Shown here one piece after another: positions 1-11,872 of a stretch of 64,000 nucleotides of DNA. This DNA comes from Aplysia californica (taxonomy: Eukaryota; Mollusca; Gastropoda; Aplysiida; Aplysiidae). The notes beneath the pieces were generated by a model, which was not told where the DNA came from, did no database searches, and was given only the letters and a program-made list of their open reading frames with translations. The stretch is taken from NCBI RefSeq assembly GCF_000002075.1, contig NW_004797490.1:1054595-1118594 (forward strand), given 5' to 3'. Both the position numbers and the translations under genes were made by a program. Numbering within the stretch: the stretch's first letter is position 1; every line of letters starts with the position of its first letter.

Positions 1-76
1 CACTCACACGCACACACACTCACGTACACATCACACACGCACACACCTACTTTCTTATCACACGCGCACGCTTACA
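1..76. repeat. CA-rich microsatellite
   Basis: Degenerate (CA)n tract with CG interruptions, cut by the window edge. Nothing coding is visible in it. Confidence 0.8.
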
Positions 77-313
77 CACATTAGATAAAGGCCTAGCCAA
101 GAGAAGGCCACCTTCTCGGCCTAGCCAATGTCTCAGTTTGTGTTGTACAATATGATGCATTCCGGCCTGAATTTCCGGTTATAGTAGTTATAGTTAGCTT
201 TTAGAGTACGCTCAGTAGGCTTGAGCTGGGCTGATACCATGATTTCCGTAGGCCTGTCGGCTCTGTACTCGCACCATTTCGTATTTAAAATTCTGTTAAA
301 ATTAAAGCGTTGA

Positions 314-496
314 TGTATTTTTTGCCTAAAATTGCAAGAAATTGCGAAACTTGCAAAAATTGCGGAACTCGACGAAAAACGCGGCCGCAAGTACCGCGAT
401 TTCCTGGAGGGCAAGGCTGGAAGCCAGGCTTCTTTGAATCATTTTTATTGCAGTTCAATTGAAATTAAAACATTCATATGTGTCGATTTTGCGTAA
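314..496 (+). other. possible terminal coding exon, unassigned
   Basis: An open plus-strand frame runs from after a TGA at 311 to a TAA at 494-496. Its middle reads like a charged helix (residues such as EIAKLAKIAELDEKRGRKYR), unlike the AT-rich noise around it, and an AATAAA lies at 582-587. It could be the last exon of a gene outside the window, or a transposon remnant. No family was recognised and no convincing splice acceptor was fixed. Confidence 0.15.
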
Positions 497-599
497 AAAT
501 CCAGAAATCCGGATTTTGCTCAACATCTTGATTCAAGATCTATTACTATTACTATTAGTATTAGAGTTAGACAAGATGATCAATAAATTTTTAGTCCTT

Positions 600-1210
600 G
601 CACTCGTGTTTCCACGGGATCTTAATATATTTTAAGATTGGTGATTGAACAAAAATTTTACAACACCATTTGGCACCCGACCTCTGAACATTTGAAAATT
701 GAAGAAAGTTGCAGTTTTTTTTATAGTCTTGTGTTCCCCACTAAAAGTTCAAGTTACTTTGTATATAGTATAATATAGTAGCTCTCTTGGCTCTCCTGCA
801 TTCAGACCAAAGATGCACATGTCTGTCTCTTAAATTAACAGAAGCTGACTGAAGTCATCAAGTTCATTCAACACCATGTCTTAGTTCGCGCTAGAGTCCC
901 TTTTTCGTCTGGGGCAAATTGAGGTCACATGATGACTGGTCTAATTTTGTAATTTCTCAGGTATTGACGAATTTTGCCAAATACTAGTAGTATAATGTTT
1001 TCACATTAAAATTAGACCAGGAGTATGATTATGATATCCAATTTAACGAGATTTTTTTTAAAAATGTATTCGAAAAAGTTAGCTTGGCTGAACTTGCCCT
1101 ACTAAACGGGACTTAGTAAAAAAAAAATATGACCGTCACAAAGCCAGCTAGACAACTCCCTTCAACAGTAGGGCCCGGGACTTCAGTCTGAATACTAGCC
1201 AGAAAAGATA
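600..1210. other. no recognisable feature
   Basis: AT-rich sequence. No gene, RNA or repeat boundary was seen. Confidence 0.4.
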
Positions 1211-1583
1211 TACAGTGGAAACCATATATAACAGGCCCGGTAATAACAGGGATCCGGTAATAACGGATTTTTTAAATCCCCGGTTTTTCCTACTCTTTGT
1301 CTCTATTAAAAGTTGTCGGCAATAACAGGGCCTCATCGGAGCCCAACCGGTTATAGCAGGGACAAAAGCTCGCTAACAATGTGTAAAAAGTAAGAGGAGA
1401 GAGAGAGCAAGCCCACGCAAGCCATGCCACTGCAAGCACACACAGCAGTGTGAAGCGGGAGTTCAAAGCACACACACATGCACCACACCACACTTTGACT
1501 GTTCACTAACATCAGTTCATCATAGCTCATATGTGTACATCTAAGCTTAACGCGCTCTGTGGACTAAGCCTACTTCTTTCATT

Positions 1584-1860
1584 ATGGCCACCAACGATGT
1601 CAAGCGCAAGAGAAAATGCCTTTAAATGGACAAAATATATGAAATAATCCAGGCTGTTGACAAAAAACAAGCTCCACTTGCAAGATTTGTCGTCAGTTCG
1701 GCCTTCAACAAAAAATTGAACAAGGTTCGATTCACACCATTATCAAGGATAGAGACAAGATAGTGGCAGCATACTTCAATGGAAAGTTTGCTCTGGATCG
1801 AAAGAAAATGAGACTACCCGATGCAGATGCTGTCGACCAAGCTCTTCTGATGTGGTTTAA
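1584..1860 (+). pseudogene. Tigger transposase N-terminal remnant (CENP-B-like HTH)
   Basis: Reading across frames from ATG 1584 gives a basic start (MATNDVKRKRK), then a helix-turn-helix like that of Tigger/JRK proteins (MDKIYEIIQAVDKKQAPLA; later KDRDKIVAAYFNGKF). An early TAA and at least one frame change break it. The remnant stops where the nested MITE begins. The family assignment rests on the HTH pattern and on the flanking Tigger-type inverted repeats. Confidence 0.55.
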
Positions 1861-1875
1861 GCTGACATTAGTAAC

Positions 1876-2751
1876 ATTCCATATGCCCGAAAAACCGATG
1901 CGAATTTCGCGTGCGAACTATTTTTTTCGCACCAACCTTTTCGTCATTGTGTAAATCCATATACCGGAATTTCGCATGGCCGAGTCCGAAATTCGCATAC
2001 GAAGATTTTGTTTCGCACAAGGGAGCGAAACTTTTTTCTTCGGCACCCGAATTCTTCGTGAAGTGGGCGGGGTTAATTTCCCGCCAAATCTACTTCAAAG
2101 GAACGAAGCAGCAGGGAAGCACTGGGTAAGTGGGAAAACGTCGAAATGTTGATTTCCTTTGTTCGAGAGAGAAGTGTTAAAACTAAGACTGAAAAGAGGT
2201 GTTTATTTTCAAGATGGCTGCCCTTTCCATGGCAACCACTATTTTTTTTTAAAGTTTGTGGGAAACTTTCGGGAGTCTATGTAATCTGTCTATGCTATCA
2301 TTTATCGTTTAAATCATGTAATAACAAAAATAGCATTTCACTTACCCCCCCCCCCCCTCCTTTATTGCACTTGAATATAGCTTCTAACATACATTAATTA
2401 TAACTTAAGATTGCTGTCTGTGCCGCCGCCACATCAGCCAGCGCTGTCGATGATAGGACCGTAGCTTCGAAAAGAAAACGACCCAAGAAAGCAAAGCTTA
2501 TGAAGGAAGGACCATCATCAAGTCTGGACGAGGCAATTTAAAGCCTGAGTAGGAACAGGAGTTCTAACAGCAAAATTATCTCGTTTTCAACGTAGAGTGC
2601 TTGCTCTGACTGAACTGGTGCTGTGATTTCAGTCAGAAAAGACGGATATGAATTTCGGGTATATGGAGGAGGGCTCTTTTTTCATCGCACGCGAATTTCG
2701 TGTACGAAATTCGCACTCGAAGTTCGCATCGGTTTTTCGGGCATATGGAAT
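1876..2751. mobile_element. MITE nested in the Tigger element
   Basis: The ends are a perfect inverted repeat of about 29 bp: ATTCCATATGCCCGAAAAAC on the left, followed by CGATGCGAA, and its exact complement at 2723-2751. Further inverted copies of the TTCGCA/TGCGAA theme lie just inside. No transposase is visible. No unambiguous target duplication was found, because the outermost bases are themselves palindromic. The near-perfect arms suggest it is younger than its host element. Confidence 0.75.
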
Positions 2752-3360
2752 GCCAGCTTTAGGGAGGCATGGAGAAATTGGTGCCAAAACCCCTGATCGT
2801 GGGTACCTGTGGCAAGGGGAACTGCCCATGAATAAGTACAGCTGGATTAGTCCACAAATGCTTACTTTCCTTGCTTTTCTGATTTAACAGGGATCGGATA
2901 TAACAGGACTTTTCTTCTACTCCCATCATCCCTGTTATATCAGGTTTCCACTGTATATATAATATGTATAAATATATAAATTCAACTGGTCCATCTGTGT
3001 GGTGGATGGAAAGATAATTGGTTTGAATGCATAGTTATTCATTCCTTCTCAGGCCTTCAAGGGATTAGTGGTCAGCGATCACATGCTATCAACTATGTTC
3101 TCTTTATGCCTAAAGGCCTTCTCTTTATAAATAGAGCCCTAAGTAAAGAATTACTACATGGCATGTAATAATATGGCAGAAAATGCAAATTGGACCTACA
3201 CTATAACAAAAATGGTGAAGTCTTTCTTATCTTATGAAACAGTCGTCAGTGAGCATGTTGTGCTATATTCTGGGCTGGAAAGTCTTATAGTATACTATAC
3301 TCTTAAGTAAATATAAGTTATACAGATAAAACAGAGATAAGTTGTACACTGACATTGCAG

Positions 3361-3545
3361 GTTGTTGACAGGTGCTCTGGTATGGTTTGCTCCTTCTTTC
3401 CTATCAAACATTTATTGTCTGGATCTCCCTTCCTTCTTTTTTGTGTTAGTTACTCTCTTGTAACACCTCTAATCTTCAGCACTTCTATGACCTTATTGTG
3501 TTGCAAGTGCCATATATATAAAAAGCTAAATAAAACAAAAACAGG
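3361..3545 (+). repeat. SINE-1 copy
   Basis: Member of the commonest repeat family in the window. A GGTGCTCTGG head and a T-rich middle with TTCCTATCAAACAT come first, then TTACTCTCTTGTAACACC. The 3' stem-loop has arms GCACTT and AAGTGC. Confidence 0.8.
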
Positions 3546-4998
3546 TACACTGACATTGGATGCCCATATTCTCCATATGCCTCTCCTAACATGCATAAGC
3601 GCCTATGAACTCAACATGCATGTTGTTCGCATAGGATTAGGATAGGAAGCATAATTCATGTAGAAATTTTATCTTATTGTCCAACTCTGTCTATTTTCCT
3701 TGATATAGCCTGAAATTCGAACATAACGAAAAGAATTCTGCATCCCACCGATTTTGCTATATGCGTGTTAGACTATTTAAGCTGAAGCTTGCATGGTAAA
3801 AAAACTCACTTCGTTTCGACATGCACAATTTCTGTACAATACATGTGTTTGCACATTTGTCTGGAATCAAACACTGTATGGTTTTGGGTTTTTCTGATCA
3901 GTGTATTTAACCCTTACATGCACACATGTCTGAAATCAAACACCAAATTTCCATGGGTCTTTCTGATCCGAACTGAAACTTAAATACAGTGGAATCCTGT
4001 TATAACGAGAGGGAGGGGACCGGTGCGAAATGTCCGTTATAGCAGGATTGTCGTTACAAGGGATCCAGTAATAAATTCAAGGGAAATAGTAAAGTAGGCC
4101 TAATCTATGAGTTTGGCGTTCTGTTTATTCCTTTTTGTGTTTCCCCTGATGATGATTTGGTTCAACATGAATTCTAGGTCTTACTTGATCAAAAATGGAA
4201 TTTGGTGTCTTTCTCTAGCACTAGCAATGTTGACAGCTCGGCGTTGGAGATCAGAAAGAAGGGGCTAAGGCTCTAGGCTAACTCGCCCGCTGTGTTGTCT
4301 CCAACCCCATCACACCCTGTTAGTCCACTGTCCAGACGAAATAACCCGTCACTAATTGCAACAGAAATAATTCCGACGCGAAGTGGTAGAAAAGGGTGTT
4401 CTGAACACCCACCATAAATTATACCTGTTTAGGGTCTGGCTTTTCTGAGATATTGGTCATTTTCTACTGACCAATTTCTGTTCTAACCCTCGAGGGTTTC
4501 CATAACTAAAAAGACGTTTTTGCTGGTTTACATCCGGGCATTCCACGGGAAGTGATCAACTTTTCCTGGAAACCTTGACACCTTTCTTCCCGTGATACAC
4601 TTAACCCTAATAGATAATTGACGCATTTTCGCAGAAGTTTAAAGCCAGATGTGCCTTTTTGTGTAATATGCAATTTTAACATGAGTTATAGAAATAAGCT
4701 ATATCGAAAGAATTGCTTTGTTCTCACATGTAGGTTTTAAAATCAACAAAAACAAACAAACGCCTGTGCTAACACACAGACGTGTGCGCTAAAGTATGGA
4801 AGCCCGTTATGGTTAAAAAACAAAAGAGTGTTTCTATGAAATACTTATTTTAGTAGATCAATAGGTCCATGGGTTTGGATCTAGATCTATGTCTAATTTA
4901 AGTACATGTAGAAATGACTTGAGTCTAGATCTAGATATCTCAGTCGTTCATTCATACTAGTTTTCGGCATTGTTTGTATTATTTGTATGTGACTGCGT

Positions 4999-5035
4999 GC
5001 CTGCGTTAGTGTGTGTGTATGTGTGTGTGTGAGTG

Positions 5036-5087
<52 letters not shown>
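4999..5087. repeat. (TG)n microsatellite
   Basis: A nearly pure TG run with a few TATG and TGAG interruptions, inside the Academ-like element. It makes a spurious Thr-His repeat frame on the minus strand. Confidence 0.9.
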
Positions 5088-5090
<3 letters not shown>

Positions 5091-5383
5091 TTCAGATAGG
5101 CCTACAGTCTGGACTAGATAAAATGAATTTGTTGTTCTTTTGTTCCTCGCATTGTATAGTCTCCATTTTAACCAGCACGATCGTTCTTGTAGTCCCCATG
5201 CAAAATAACACAACAAAACACCAATTATAACATTTGACCAGCCTTTGTGGTGGAAAGTGTTGAAAATCATTGAAGGCGAGCCTGAAAATAGTGTTTGCTG
5301 TGTTTAGAACCGCTTCATGTGGAAATGAGCTTCCTCGCGTGCATCGGGCATCTCACTAGAAGTCGAAGATACTCAGTCTAGCC

Positions 5384-5910
5384 GTGAAGGTTCAAGTGAA
5401 AATTACTCTCTACCAGATATTTTTTCAAAACATCGATGCCGCAACACCTGATTCACCGGCATCGAATAACGACTTGCAGGTTTTATTAACTTTATACAAA
5501 CAACTTTTGGCAAACAAGTTGTCTGTCAATGATCTGAAGGGCAATGAACTTCTTCTTGGTTTGGCGAAAAAAGTCGAAGATCACGCAAGTACTCTCATCA
5601 GTAGAACGAGCAAAGTGTGGCTTCAATGTATGGCAATGGTTGACATCTTAAAGATATCTCTTAAAGCAGAGAGAGAACGAGCAACTGGTTTTTACATCTT
5701 TCTACTGTTCACCAAATGTTACCCTATCTAGGTGCGGCAGGACACCATTACAATTTATACACACAATTAGCATTCTTGTACCTCCAGATGATGAACCAGC
5801 TAGGAGAGACTCACCCTCATATCTATAAGAGTTTTTCAGACGGCCATCACGTAATTTGGCGAAGTGATCTCTTGAACTTTAAGAGGACTTTCTTCAGATT
5901 TAGCCATTGA
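5384..5910 (+). pseudogene. Academ-like transposon protein, N-terminal fragments
   Basis: Two overlapping plus frames continue one another. The first (to 5731) has a helical stretch (LLTLYKQLLANKLSVNDLKG, then KVEDHASTLISRTSKVW). The second, from about 5716, reads LGAAGHHYNLYTQLAFLYLQ, then HPHIYKSFSDGHHVIWRSD. The pattern 'LPYLGAAGHH-Y ... LYLQ-M ... TH-DGHHV-RRSD' is familiar from uncharacterised invertebrate transposon proteins. At least one frame change separates the pieces. Its role in the element is unknown to me. Confidence 0.5.
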
Positions 5911-6001
5911 ACAAATGTGAATGTGAAGTGTCAAATCAACCGGGGGACTGACAAGAGGCAGGGGAATCAGCAAATCACAGACTGCAACGTGGCTTCTGTC
6001 A

Positions 6002-6343
6002 ATGCCAGCTTGCGCAGAACTAAATAACGCCATGCAAAAAGTGACAGGCACGTCGCGTCTCTCAAGTGAACAGCACAAAGAACTGAGTCCATCGAGATCC
6101 GCAAAGGATGCCCAGGATATGATGGCTGTTACCAAGTTTCATTATGAGAGAAATCCGTTGGCTGAAGACGCTAGTCTGAGAAATATCGTTACGGGGGTGG
6201 TTGCAGAAACAGCTGTCAACGTTGACAAAGCACAAGATGTTGGTCAAACTATTCTCAGCAAAATGGAAGGTGGATCAGTCTCAGAATTGTCCTTGAATAA
6301 AAAAGACAAAGTTGTTGTAATGGCTGCAAAGACAGCTCTATAG
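6002..6343 (+). pseudogene. Academ-like transposon protein, central fragment
   Basis: The 113-residue open stretch begins PACAELNNAMQKVTGTSRLS and includes FHYERNPLAEDASLRNIVTG and VNVDKAQDVGQTILSKMEGG. It matches the same protein family as its neighbours and follows them in the expected order. A stop ends it at 6341-6343, and homologous-looking sequence continues in other frames to about 6530. No catalytic motif is visible in this piece. Confidence 0.5.
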
Positions 6344-6829
6344 AGTAACCACGACCCTGTGACTATTGATTCTCAGTTGTTGTTTCAGAGATTTGTGACA
6401 GCTGCAACTTCAAAATATGAAGACAAGATAGAGATTTTTAAACGCGACCTTTACAGCTACCCCTTGTCATTGTCTGAATATCCTTCATTAATCCAAAAAA
6501 TCAGCTCTGCTAGAAGAACTTAGGAAATCAAGGACAATGATTATGCCTGATCTGCCATCACCAGCTAACCTGCAGATCGTCGTTTGATGGAGGGTCTTTA
6601 CTGCAGCGCATTCCCTGGCAACGAGGGAGCACCTTCATTAGTATTATCGAGACATAATATGCTTCTTATGTCAGCAGGAGTTATCCAAACGCAACCTTTG
6701 TTTTTTATGGATATTTGTCTAGACTCTCGACAAAAGATATGACACAGCTCAAAATAGCCAAAGGAATTACAGGACAAGCTGTTCATTTTAAGTTAGACAT
6801 GGTTCTCCAATCTTCAAAGGATCTTTTTC

Positions 6830-7081
6830 TTGTCAACAAAGAAAATAAGCAACGTTTTTATCAATGCCCTCTGGTCAGTGCGTGAAGACAGAGGACACAT
6901 TGTCATGTACAGCAAATGTGATGCTGACTTTAAGATTGTCCAAGCAGGAATTAAGTGTGCGCAGCACAAAGATACCGCTGTAATAGGAGAAGATACAGAT
7001 ATTCTCCTTCTGTTAGCACCTTATGCAGAAGAACTTGCTCATAAAATTTATTTCTACTCGAACAAAAATATCCCAGCTTAA
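6830..7081 (+). pseudogene. XPG/PIN-like nuclease motif fragment of the Academ-like element
   Basis: The 83-residue frame contains YSKCDADFKIVQAGIKCAQH, then KDTAVIGEDTDILLLLAPYA. The D-x-D-xx-hydrophobic stretch preceded by a beta-strand is typical of the acidic core of XPG/FEN1/PIN nucleases (IxSxDTDLL). It is the best functional clue in the element. The usual second acidic cluster was not found, and the frame is cut by stops on both sides. Confidence 0.5.
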
Positions 7082-7184
7082 AAATGGAGCAATGGGATAT
7101 TAAAAAATTAATTCGCTCTTTCTCCATTCCTTCTCTGGCTGTGACACCACCTCAAGACCATTCGGTATCGGGAAAGGCACTACT

Positions 7185-7670
7185 TTGAAAAAGTTCCAAC
7201 AAAATGATGCTCTTAGAATCTTCAGTACAGATTTTATGACAAACCAATCTGCCTTAAGCGTTGCTGCTTCAGGCAAGAAAGCCGCTGTGCTTCTGTACAA
7301 TGGAAAACCACAAGAAAGTCTTGAGGAGAAACTACGCCATCGTGCCTTCTGCATAAAAGTTGCAACAGCCACAACATTTATACAGGACCGTGCACTTCCT
7401 CCGACATCAGTTGCATCTAAGTATCAAAGCCTAAGAGTGTATCTTCAGGTGCAACAGTGGATGAGAAATGTTACGCTTAATCCCGCAGAATGGGGATGGA
7501 AATATGAGGATAGACATTATGTTCCCATCATGACCACCTTGTTGGCAGCACCACCAGACCTTCTGAAAATTTGCTAGGTACCTACAAGGACAACTGTGAC
7601 ACCCGACGCTGCTCCTGTCGGAAACACGGACTGGAACGCTGACAAGCATTTGCAGAGTGCTATGGTATCC
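7185..7670 (+). pseudogene. Academ-like transposon protein, C-terminal fragment with Cys-rich tail
   Basis: An open frame to 7577 includes HRAFCIKVATATTFIQDRAL and LNPAEWGWKYEDRHYVP and ends in PPDLLKIC plus a stop. After a frame change at the stop the reading goes on as YKDNCDTRRCSCRKHGLER, a C-x4-C-x-C-xxxx pattern like tesmin/CXC zinc-binding tails. That is the expected C-terminus of this family. The last cysteines are lost: the arginine before the stop stands where a cysteine is usual. Confidence 0.5.
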
Positions 7671-8700
7671 GCTGCCTCAATTCACAAAACATTAGTTTTG
7701 TATAGAGGATACTTACATGTAGCCCACTTTTCTTATTGTGAAATAGTAGATATCATAATATGTTTATTAACGCATTTTAACCTGTTCCGCGTGTCACTGT
7801 ACTACATGTATTTATGTAATTCATGTCGATGTATAGTCATCATGGTCCAAAACTTAAAATAGTGTCTTTCTAATTATATTTTGTCTTAATGACTGAGTGT
7901 CATACTTAATGTAACTTTACGATATTCGCAAATAGCTCGCTCTGGTCATAAATAATCACAAATGTAGCTTTCTAATTAAAAAGACAAGATTCCAAGCTTT
8001 AATATGAGATGCGACACGACGGGGGTGTGTTAAGTATTACTTATCCTATGTATGTTATGTTATTGTGACGTCATTGAAAGCCTAATTACACCATTATGCC
8101 TCATCCGATTTTGGTATAATTTTGTACAGTGTATCTTGGCATCCCAATAAACTGTTTACCGCAAACAGAAATTCTGTTGCAATTAGTGACGGGTCAAGGT
8201 GATTTTTGTGCTAGGGACAGTAGCCTATGTGGTACGTTGCGTCTGCTTGCGCACGTCACACATTCACTCCATCTATCACAGCATTGTGACCTCTCCATCC
8301 CGCACCAGAGAAGTGAGAGGCACGGTAGATCTATGCCTAGATAATCTAGACTGGGCTGGCCTATCACGCGATGCGTTCTGCTTGTCTGCGCATGCCACTC
8401 CCTCCCCACTCATTCGCTCAAGCCTTCATTGTTGGTTCACGTGGGCTCACCCATTCTTAATTTCGCTGGATAAACAACAACTCTCTCAACTGGCAAGGTT
8501 TTATAATATGTAATTGGTTTGTGCGCTGGGCACAGCAGCAGCAATATTCCGTTAAAACCGACTCGCGTGACGGTCTGATTGCGCAATAGCAATATTTTAT
8601 TTACAAAAATAAAGAAGGACAAAAAACGGGGTTTTAGAATAGTGTCTTTATAACAGACTTCTCGTTGTTTCAGGACTCGTTATAAGTGGACTCCACTGTA

Positions 8701-9779
8701 GTTCATGCAAAAAAGAACAGTGATATAAGTGAACATACAAAGACACACATAAGAACAGCTTGATTACAAAGCATTTTCTCTTTATTCAGTTTAATTTAAA
8801 ATAATTAATTACTGACTTTTCTTCGTTTTTTGGGTTGTTGTTTTTTAAATAGATAAATTTACATTGGACATGGCACTGGAAATGCTCAATCTTAACAATA
8901 CCATTTAACCAGGTTTTATAGTAGAAACATTTTAAAAAATTTGACAACTTAATTTTAAATTACTCTACACATTACTTGAACTGCTGCAAAATAAAAAGAG
9001 ATGACACAGTTCCGTACTTGAGAGATCCAGTAATCCGTGCTCAGCTGTACAATCCAAGTTCATAATCAATAATAGACTCCACAGAACCAGACTTCCATGT
9101 TTACTTTCGGCAGGAATAATTATATATTCCCAAACCAACAGAACTAAGATTCAAGCCACACACTCTACAGCAAGTTTTTCTTTCATTAGAAAGAAAGCAG
9201 AATTTAAGTAGACAACATACAATAAGCAGAAAACGGCAACACTGTTTGACTAAAGAGCCAGAACTGCCTGGTAAAGACAAAGTATTTCTACCCCTACTAC
9301 AATATATTCTGCCAGGAGGTATTAACAAATTTTTAAAATTTTGGTCAATGAAGAAGGAAAATCCTGAATTCCGGAAAAGTCCTGAAAATCCTACTCCATG
9401 CTTGGCAAATGCCAGAGGCATTAATCATTTCTTGAGTTCATGACAAGAGACAAAAATGGGTATTCACGGTAAAGCAGTGACTAAAAACCTCATCATCACC
9501 GGTATATAATACAGAGAATCGAACGTACAATTCACATGTTCTATTTTGAAGACATAAAATCGTCAGTTGTGCACCTACATGCATCAATCTGAACAGTACA
9601 TTTAGTTTTACTAATTTACATTCATTCAACACTAATGCCCTCACTGTTTAACTGGTATCGATTCCCATCACTTTCAAAAGTAAAAATTTATTCAAGCCTG
9701 CATTTAACTGAGTTTTACATATTCTTATACAGCAGTCTCTGTCTAAATACATACTGTGTAAAAGCATCCCCTATTCTCC
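8701..9779. other. no recognisable feature
   Basis: AT-rich unique-looking sequence between two elements. Only short frames without domain character. Confidence 0.4.
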
Positions 9780-10021
9780 TTAACCCTCCAAATGTCGCAA
9801 ACAAACAGTGTCATTTCATCATATTATTATTGTGTTGGAAAATGCTGGGGAACAGGCAAACCAAGCTAGTCAAGGACAAGAACCTACATATTTTCAGAAA
9901 GTACAATTTAAAGAGGAAGTGGGGCCCATTTCTGAAGGAGCTGAAATGTTTGGTGCTATAAAATGAGGGATAAATGAACGGAAATAGCTACCCAAATTGT
10001 AGGCAGCACTGGGAGGGTTAA
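9780..10021. mobile_element. short TTAA MITE
   Basis: The 242-bp segment is bounded by TTAA at 9780-9783 and 10018-10021. Terminal repeats begin CCCTCC on the left with complement GGAGGG on the right, then agree at about 10 of 15 positions. TTAA ends suggest a piggyBac-type (or Kolobok) transposase moved it. No coding sequence. Confidence 0.5.
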
Positions 10022-10884
10022 TGCAAGCTTCAATTGTCAAAATCTATCAACAATTCAGAAAAATAAAAACCTTGAAGAAGTTTAAATAGGCCTACTTATT
10101 TCTGTGAAACAGCAAGAAATAGTCTAAAGTTTAAAAAATGTGAGCTTTAAATCTGCTCACAGCTTAATGTTGCCATCACAGTCAACACTGCCCCTTTCCT
10201 CATCACATTCTTAATTTGTTATAATGACATTTTCACACCGTAAGTGACCATCCACATTTCCCCACACGTGAATCTAATTCATGTCTTTTTTCTGCAAGGC
10301 AAAGAGTCTAACCAATTATACCAGACACAAGTACTGTTGTCACAAGGTTTTAAAAAAAAACAAGACAAGAAAAGTCAAGTAAAAAATATAAATCCAGATG
10401 AGGCCTTTACAATTACATTTGAAATAACCAAGGAAAGTAATGACAATAAATTTTCTCCTAGTGTAAACAGGGTTCTGAAAATGTGTGACCTTGGGGCCTC
10501 CCAAGCACTATGTATTCATGCAATGACAACTGTATACAAACAATAAGAAAAGTGCATTAAAGCTAAAATACTTTTTTCCATATATATCATACCATTGTAT
10601 GGTCACAAACGCTTTTTCTACTGATGTACACATAAATACTTTCAAGAAATTTGTCACACACATTGCCTGCCAACCATCCAACGTTTCAACTTTCACAACC
10701 ACTGGTGCACATTTTATTCATCTTCCTTTTAATCTTTTTTGAGAATACGTAATTTATACTGTTATCATAGACTTACTATTTGTATTTATAGAATCTAGAC
10801 CCAGTTTTCCTGTGCTGTGAGAGCAACAAAAAAACTGAAGAACCTTACGCGTCTCTTCTGTCCTAGGCCTAGAATCTAGACAGG

Positions 10885-11420
10885 GGGCTCTCGTGGCCTA
10901 GAGGTTAAGGTGTTGGCCTCTCATGCAAAGATTCCGGGTTCGAATCCAGGTAGCGACCAAAAAATTTTCTTCTCTAAAATTTCTCCTTTCACCTCCTTTC
11001 CTGCCCTCTAGTCTAGCAATGTTCTGTCGTCTGCTTTCGTCTCCTCTTTCTGCCCCCTCCCCCTCACCTCCTTTTGCCCCCTCTTCTGGACTCCTGACTC
11101 TTTATGGAGCCTTTCTACTGCTACTCCTTGGCTCATTCTTACTGCTGTCTTTCAGCCGAATCCCTGATCTTCTGGTAGGAAAGATCTACACCTAGCCTTC
11201 TCGGACAAGGGCGAAGAATCTAGGAGGTCCTGTGTGCAAGTTGCACACGTTAAAGATCCTTTGGTGGTCTAAAATCGATAAGAGTAAGCTTCAGCTGCCA
11301 CCCGGGCAAAATTCAAAATTTCCTACCAACTGAAAAAGTTTAATGTGTCCCGCGCGCTCATTTGACCTTATGCAGTTGCGAGCGCCGTAACACACGTATG
11401 GAATTTTTAACCAAAAAATC
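10885..11420 (+). mobile_element. SINE-2, tRNA-headed, full length
   Basis: The head carries pol III promoter boxes: A-like GTGGCCTAGAGGTTAAGG (10892) and B box GGGTTCGAATCC (about 10936). A pyrimidine-rich body follows, then CACACGTTAAAGATCC. The 3' tail is the same CTCATxTGACCTTATGCAG stem-loop that ends SINE-1, with arms GCGCTC and GAGCGC. Insertion is inside the P element, so it is younger than that. A truncated minus-strand copy is at 31036-31425. Confidence 0.8.
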
Positions 11421-11689
11421 TAGACTAGTTCTCTCTCGCCTTACACACGCCTTATTTGTTTTGTGAAGAAGACTTCGACTAGATCTAGATTTCTACTACT
11501 ACATAATAGGGTAAGTTTAATTAATAGTAAGCAATCTAATTTTGTTGTTTTCTTGTTTGTTTGACGTGTTTGAATTCATTGATTGATACAAGCGATTTTG
11601 ATTTCTAATCTAGTTCTAGATCTCTTCTTTGTTTACAGTCACACAGATTCACGAGTGAAGATTAACATAACAATGATCTAGATCTGGCA

Positions 11690-11872
11690 AAATTGAGGGC
11701 AAGCGAGGCAGGGGTAGGCCGAGAACAACATACTTAAGGAACCTAAACAAATGGGTAACAGGGAAAGATCAGGGAAACATAGTTTTTCTGAGAGCATCCG
11801 AGCAAAGGAATGAATGGAAAATCATGATCGCCGATGTCTGTCGCAGATCTGGCACTGGATGATGATGATATA
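11690..11872 (+). pseudogene. non-LTR retrotransposon (LINE) ORF2 3' fragment
   Basis: The plus frame reads GKIEGKRGRGRPRTTYL, then LNKWVTGKDQ and ends near RNEWKIMIADVCRRSGT. The G-K-R-x-R-G-R-P-R block followed by a W and R-W-K is the usual C-terminal signature of LINE reverse-transcriptase proteins. A GATGATGATG-type tail follows. Only this end is present, which fits 5' truncation during insertion. A diverged relative lies at 18790-18965. Confidence 0.6.

Larger units (their letters stand above)
1211..2955 (+). mobile_element. Tigger/pogo-type DNA transposon, degenerate
   Basis: Terminal inverted repeats begin CAGTGGAAACC at 1213 and end GGTTTCCACTG at 2953, with a TA at each edge as expected for the Tc1/mariner/pogo group. 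Subterminal sequence repeats the theme TAACAGGG on both sides. The interior keeps a short piece of transposase N-terminus and is interrupted by an unrelated MITE (1876-2751). At 1.7 kb including the insertion, it is far shorter than an autonomous Tigger, so most of the transposase, including the catalytic domain, is gone. Confidence 0.75.
4321..8227 (+). mobile_element. Academ-like DNA transposon nested in a MITE, degenerate
   Basis: Ends are inverted repeats: TAGTCCACTGTCC at 4321, with the complement GGGACAGTAGCCTA ending at 8227. After an indel, a further 23-bp perfect stretch contains CGTCACTAATTGCAACAG. TGT is duplicated at 4318-4320 and 8228-8230, and the uninterrupted sister copies have a single TGT. 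The plus-strand interior encodes pieces of a large protein family common in invertebrate genomes, with an acidic GEDTD motif like the XPG/FEN1 nuclease core and a Cys-rich tail. A 3-bp duplication plus an XPG-like nuclease fits the Academ superfamily. That assignment is from memory, not from a search. Confidence 0.6.
3985..8700. mobile_element. Tigger-like MITE, copy 1, split by a 3.9-kb insertion
   Basis: Ends are CAGTGGAATCCTGTTATAAC (3987) and its imperfect complement finishing CTCCACTG (8698), with TA on each side. The two halves (3985-4320 and 8228-8700, about 809 bp together) align along their length with copies at 24392-25177 and 61699-62513, which lack the insertion. That comparison fixes the insertion point after CACACCCTGT. 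No coding capacity of its own is seen. Confidence 0.85.

Noticed and set aside
4893-5270. 125-codon minus frame with a Thr-His repeat
   Set aside because: It is the translation of the (TG)n microsatellite.
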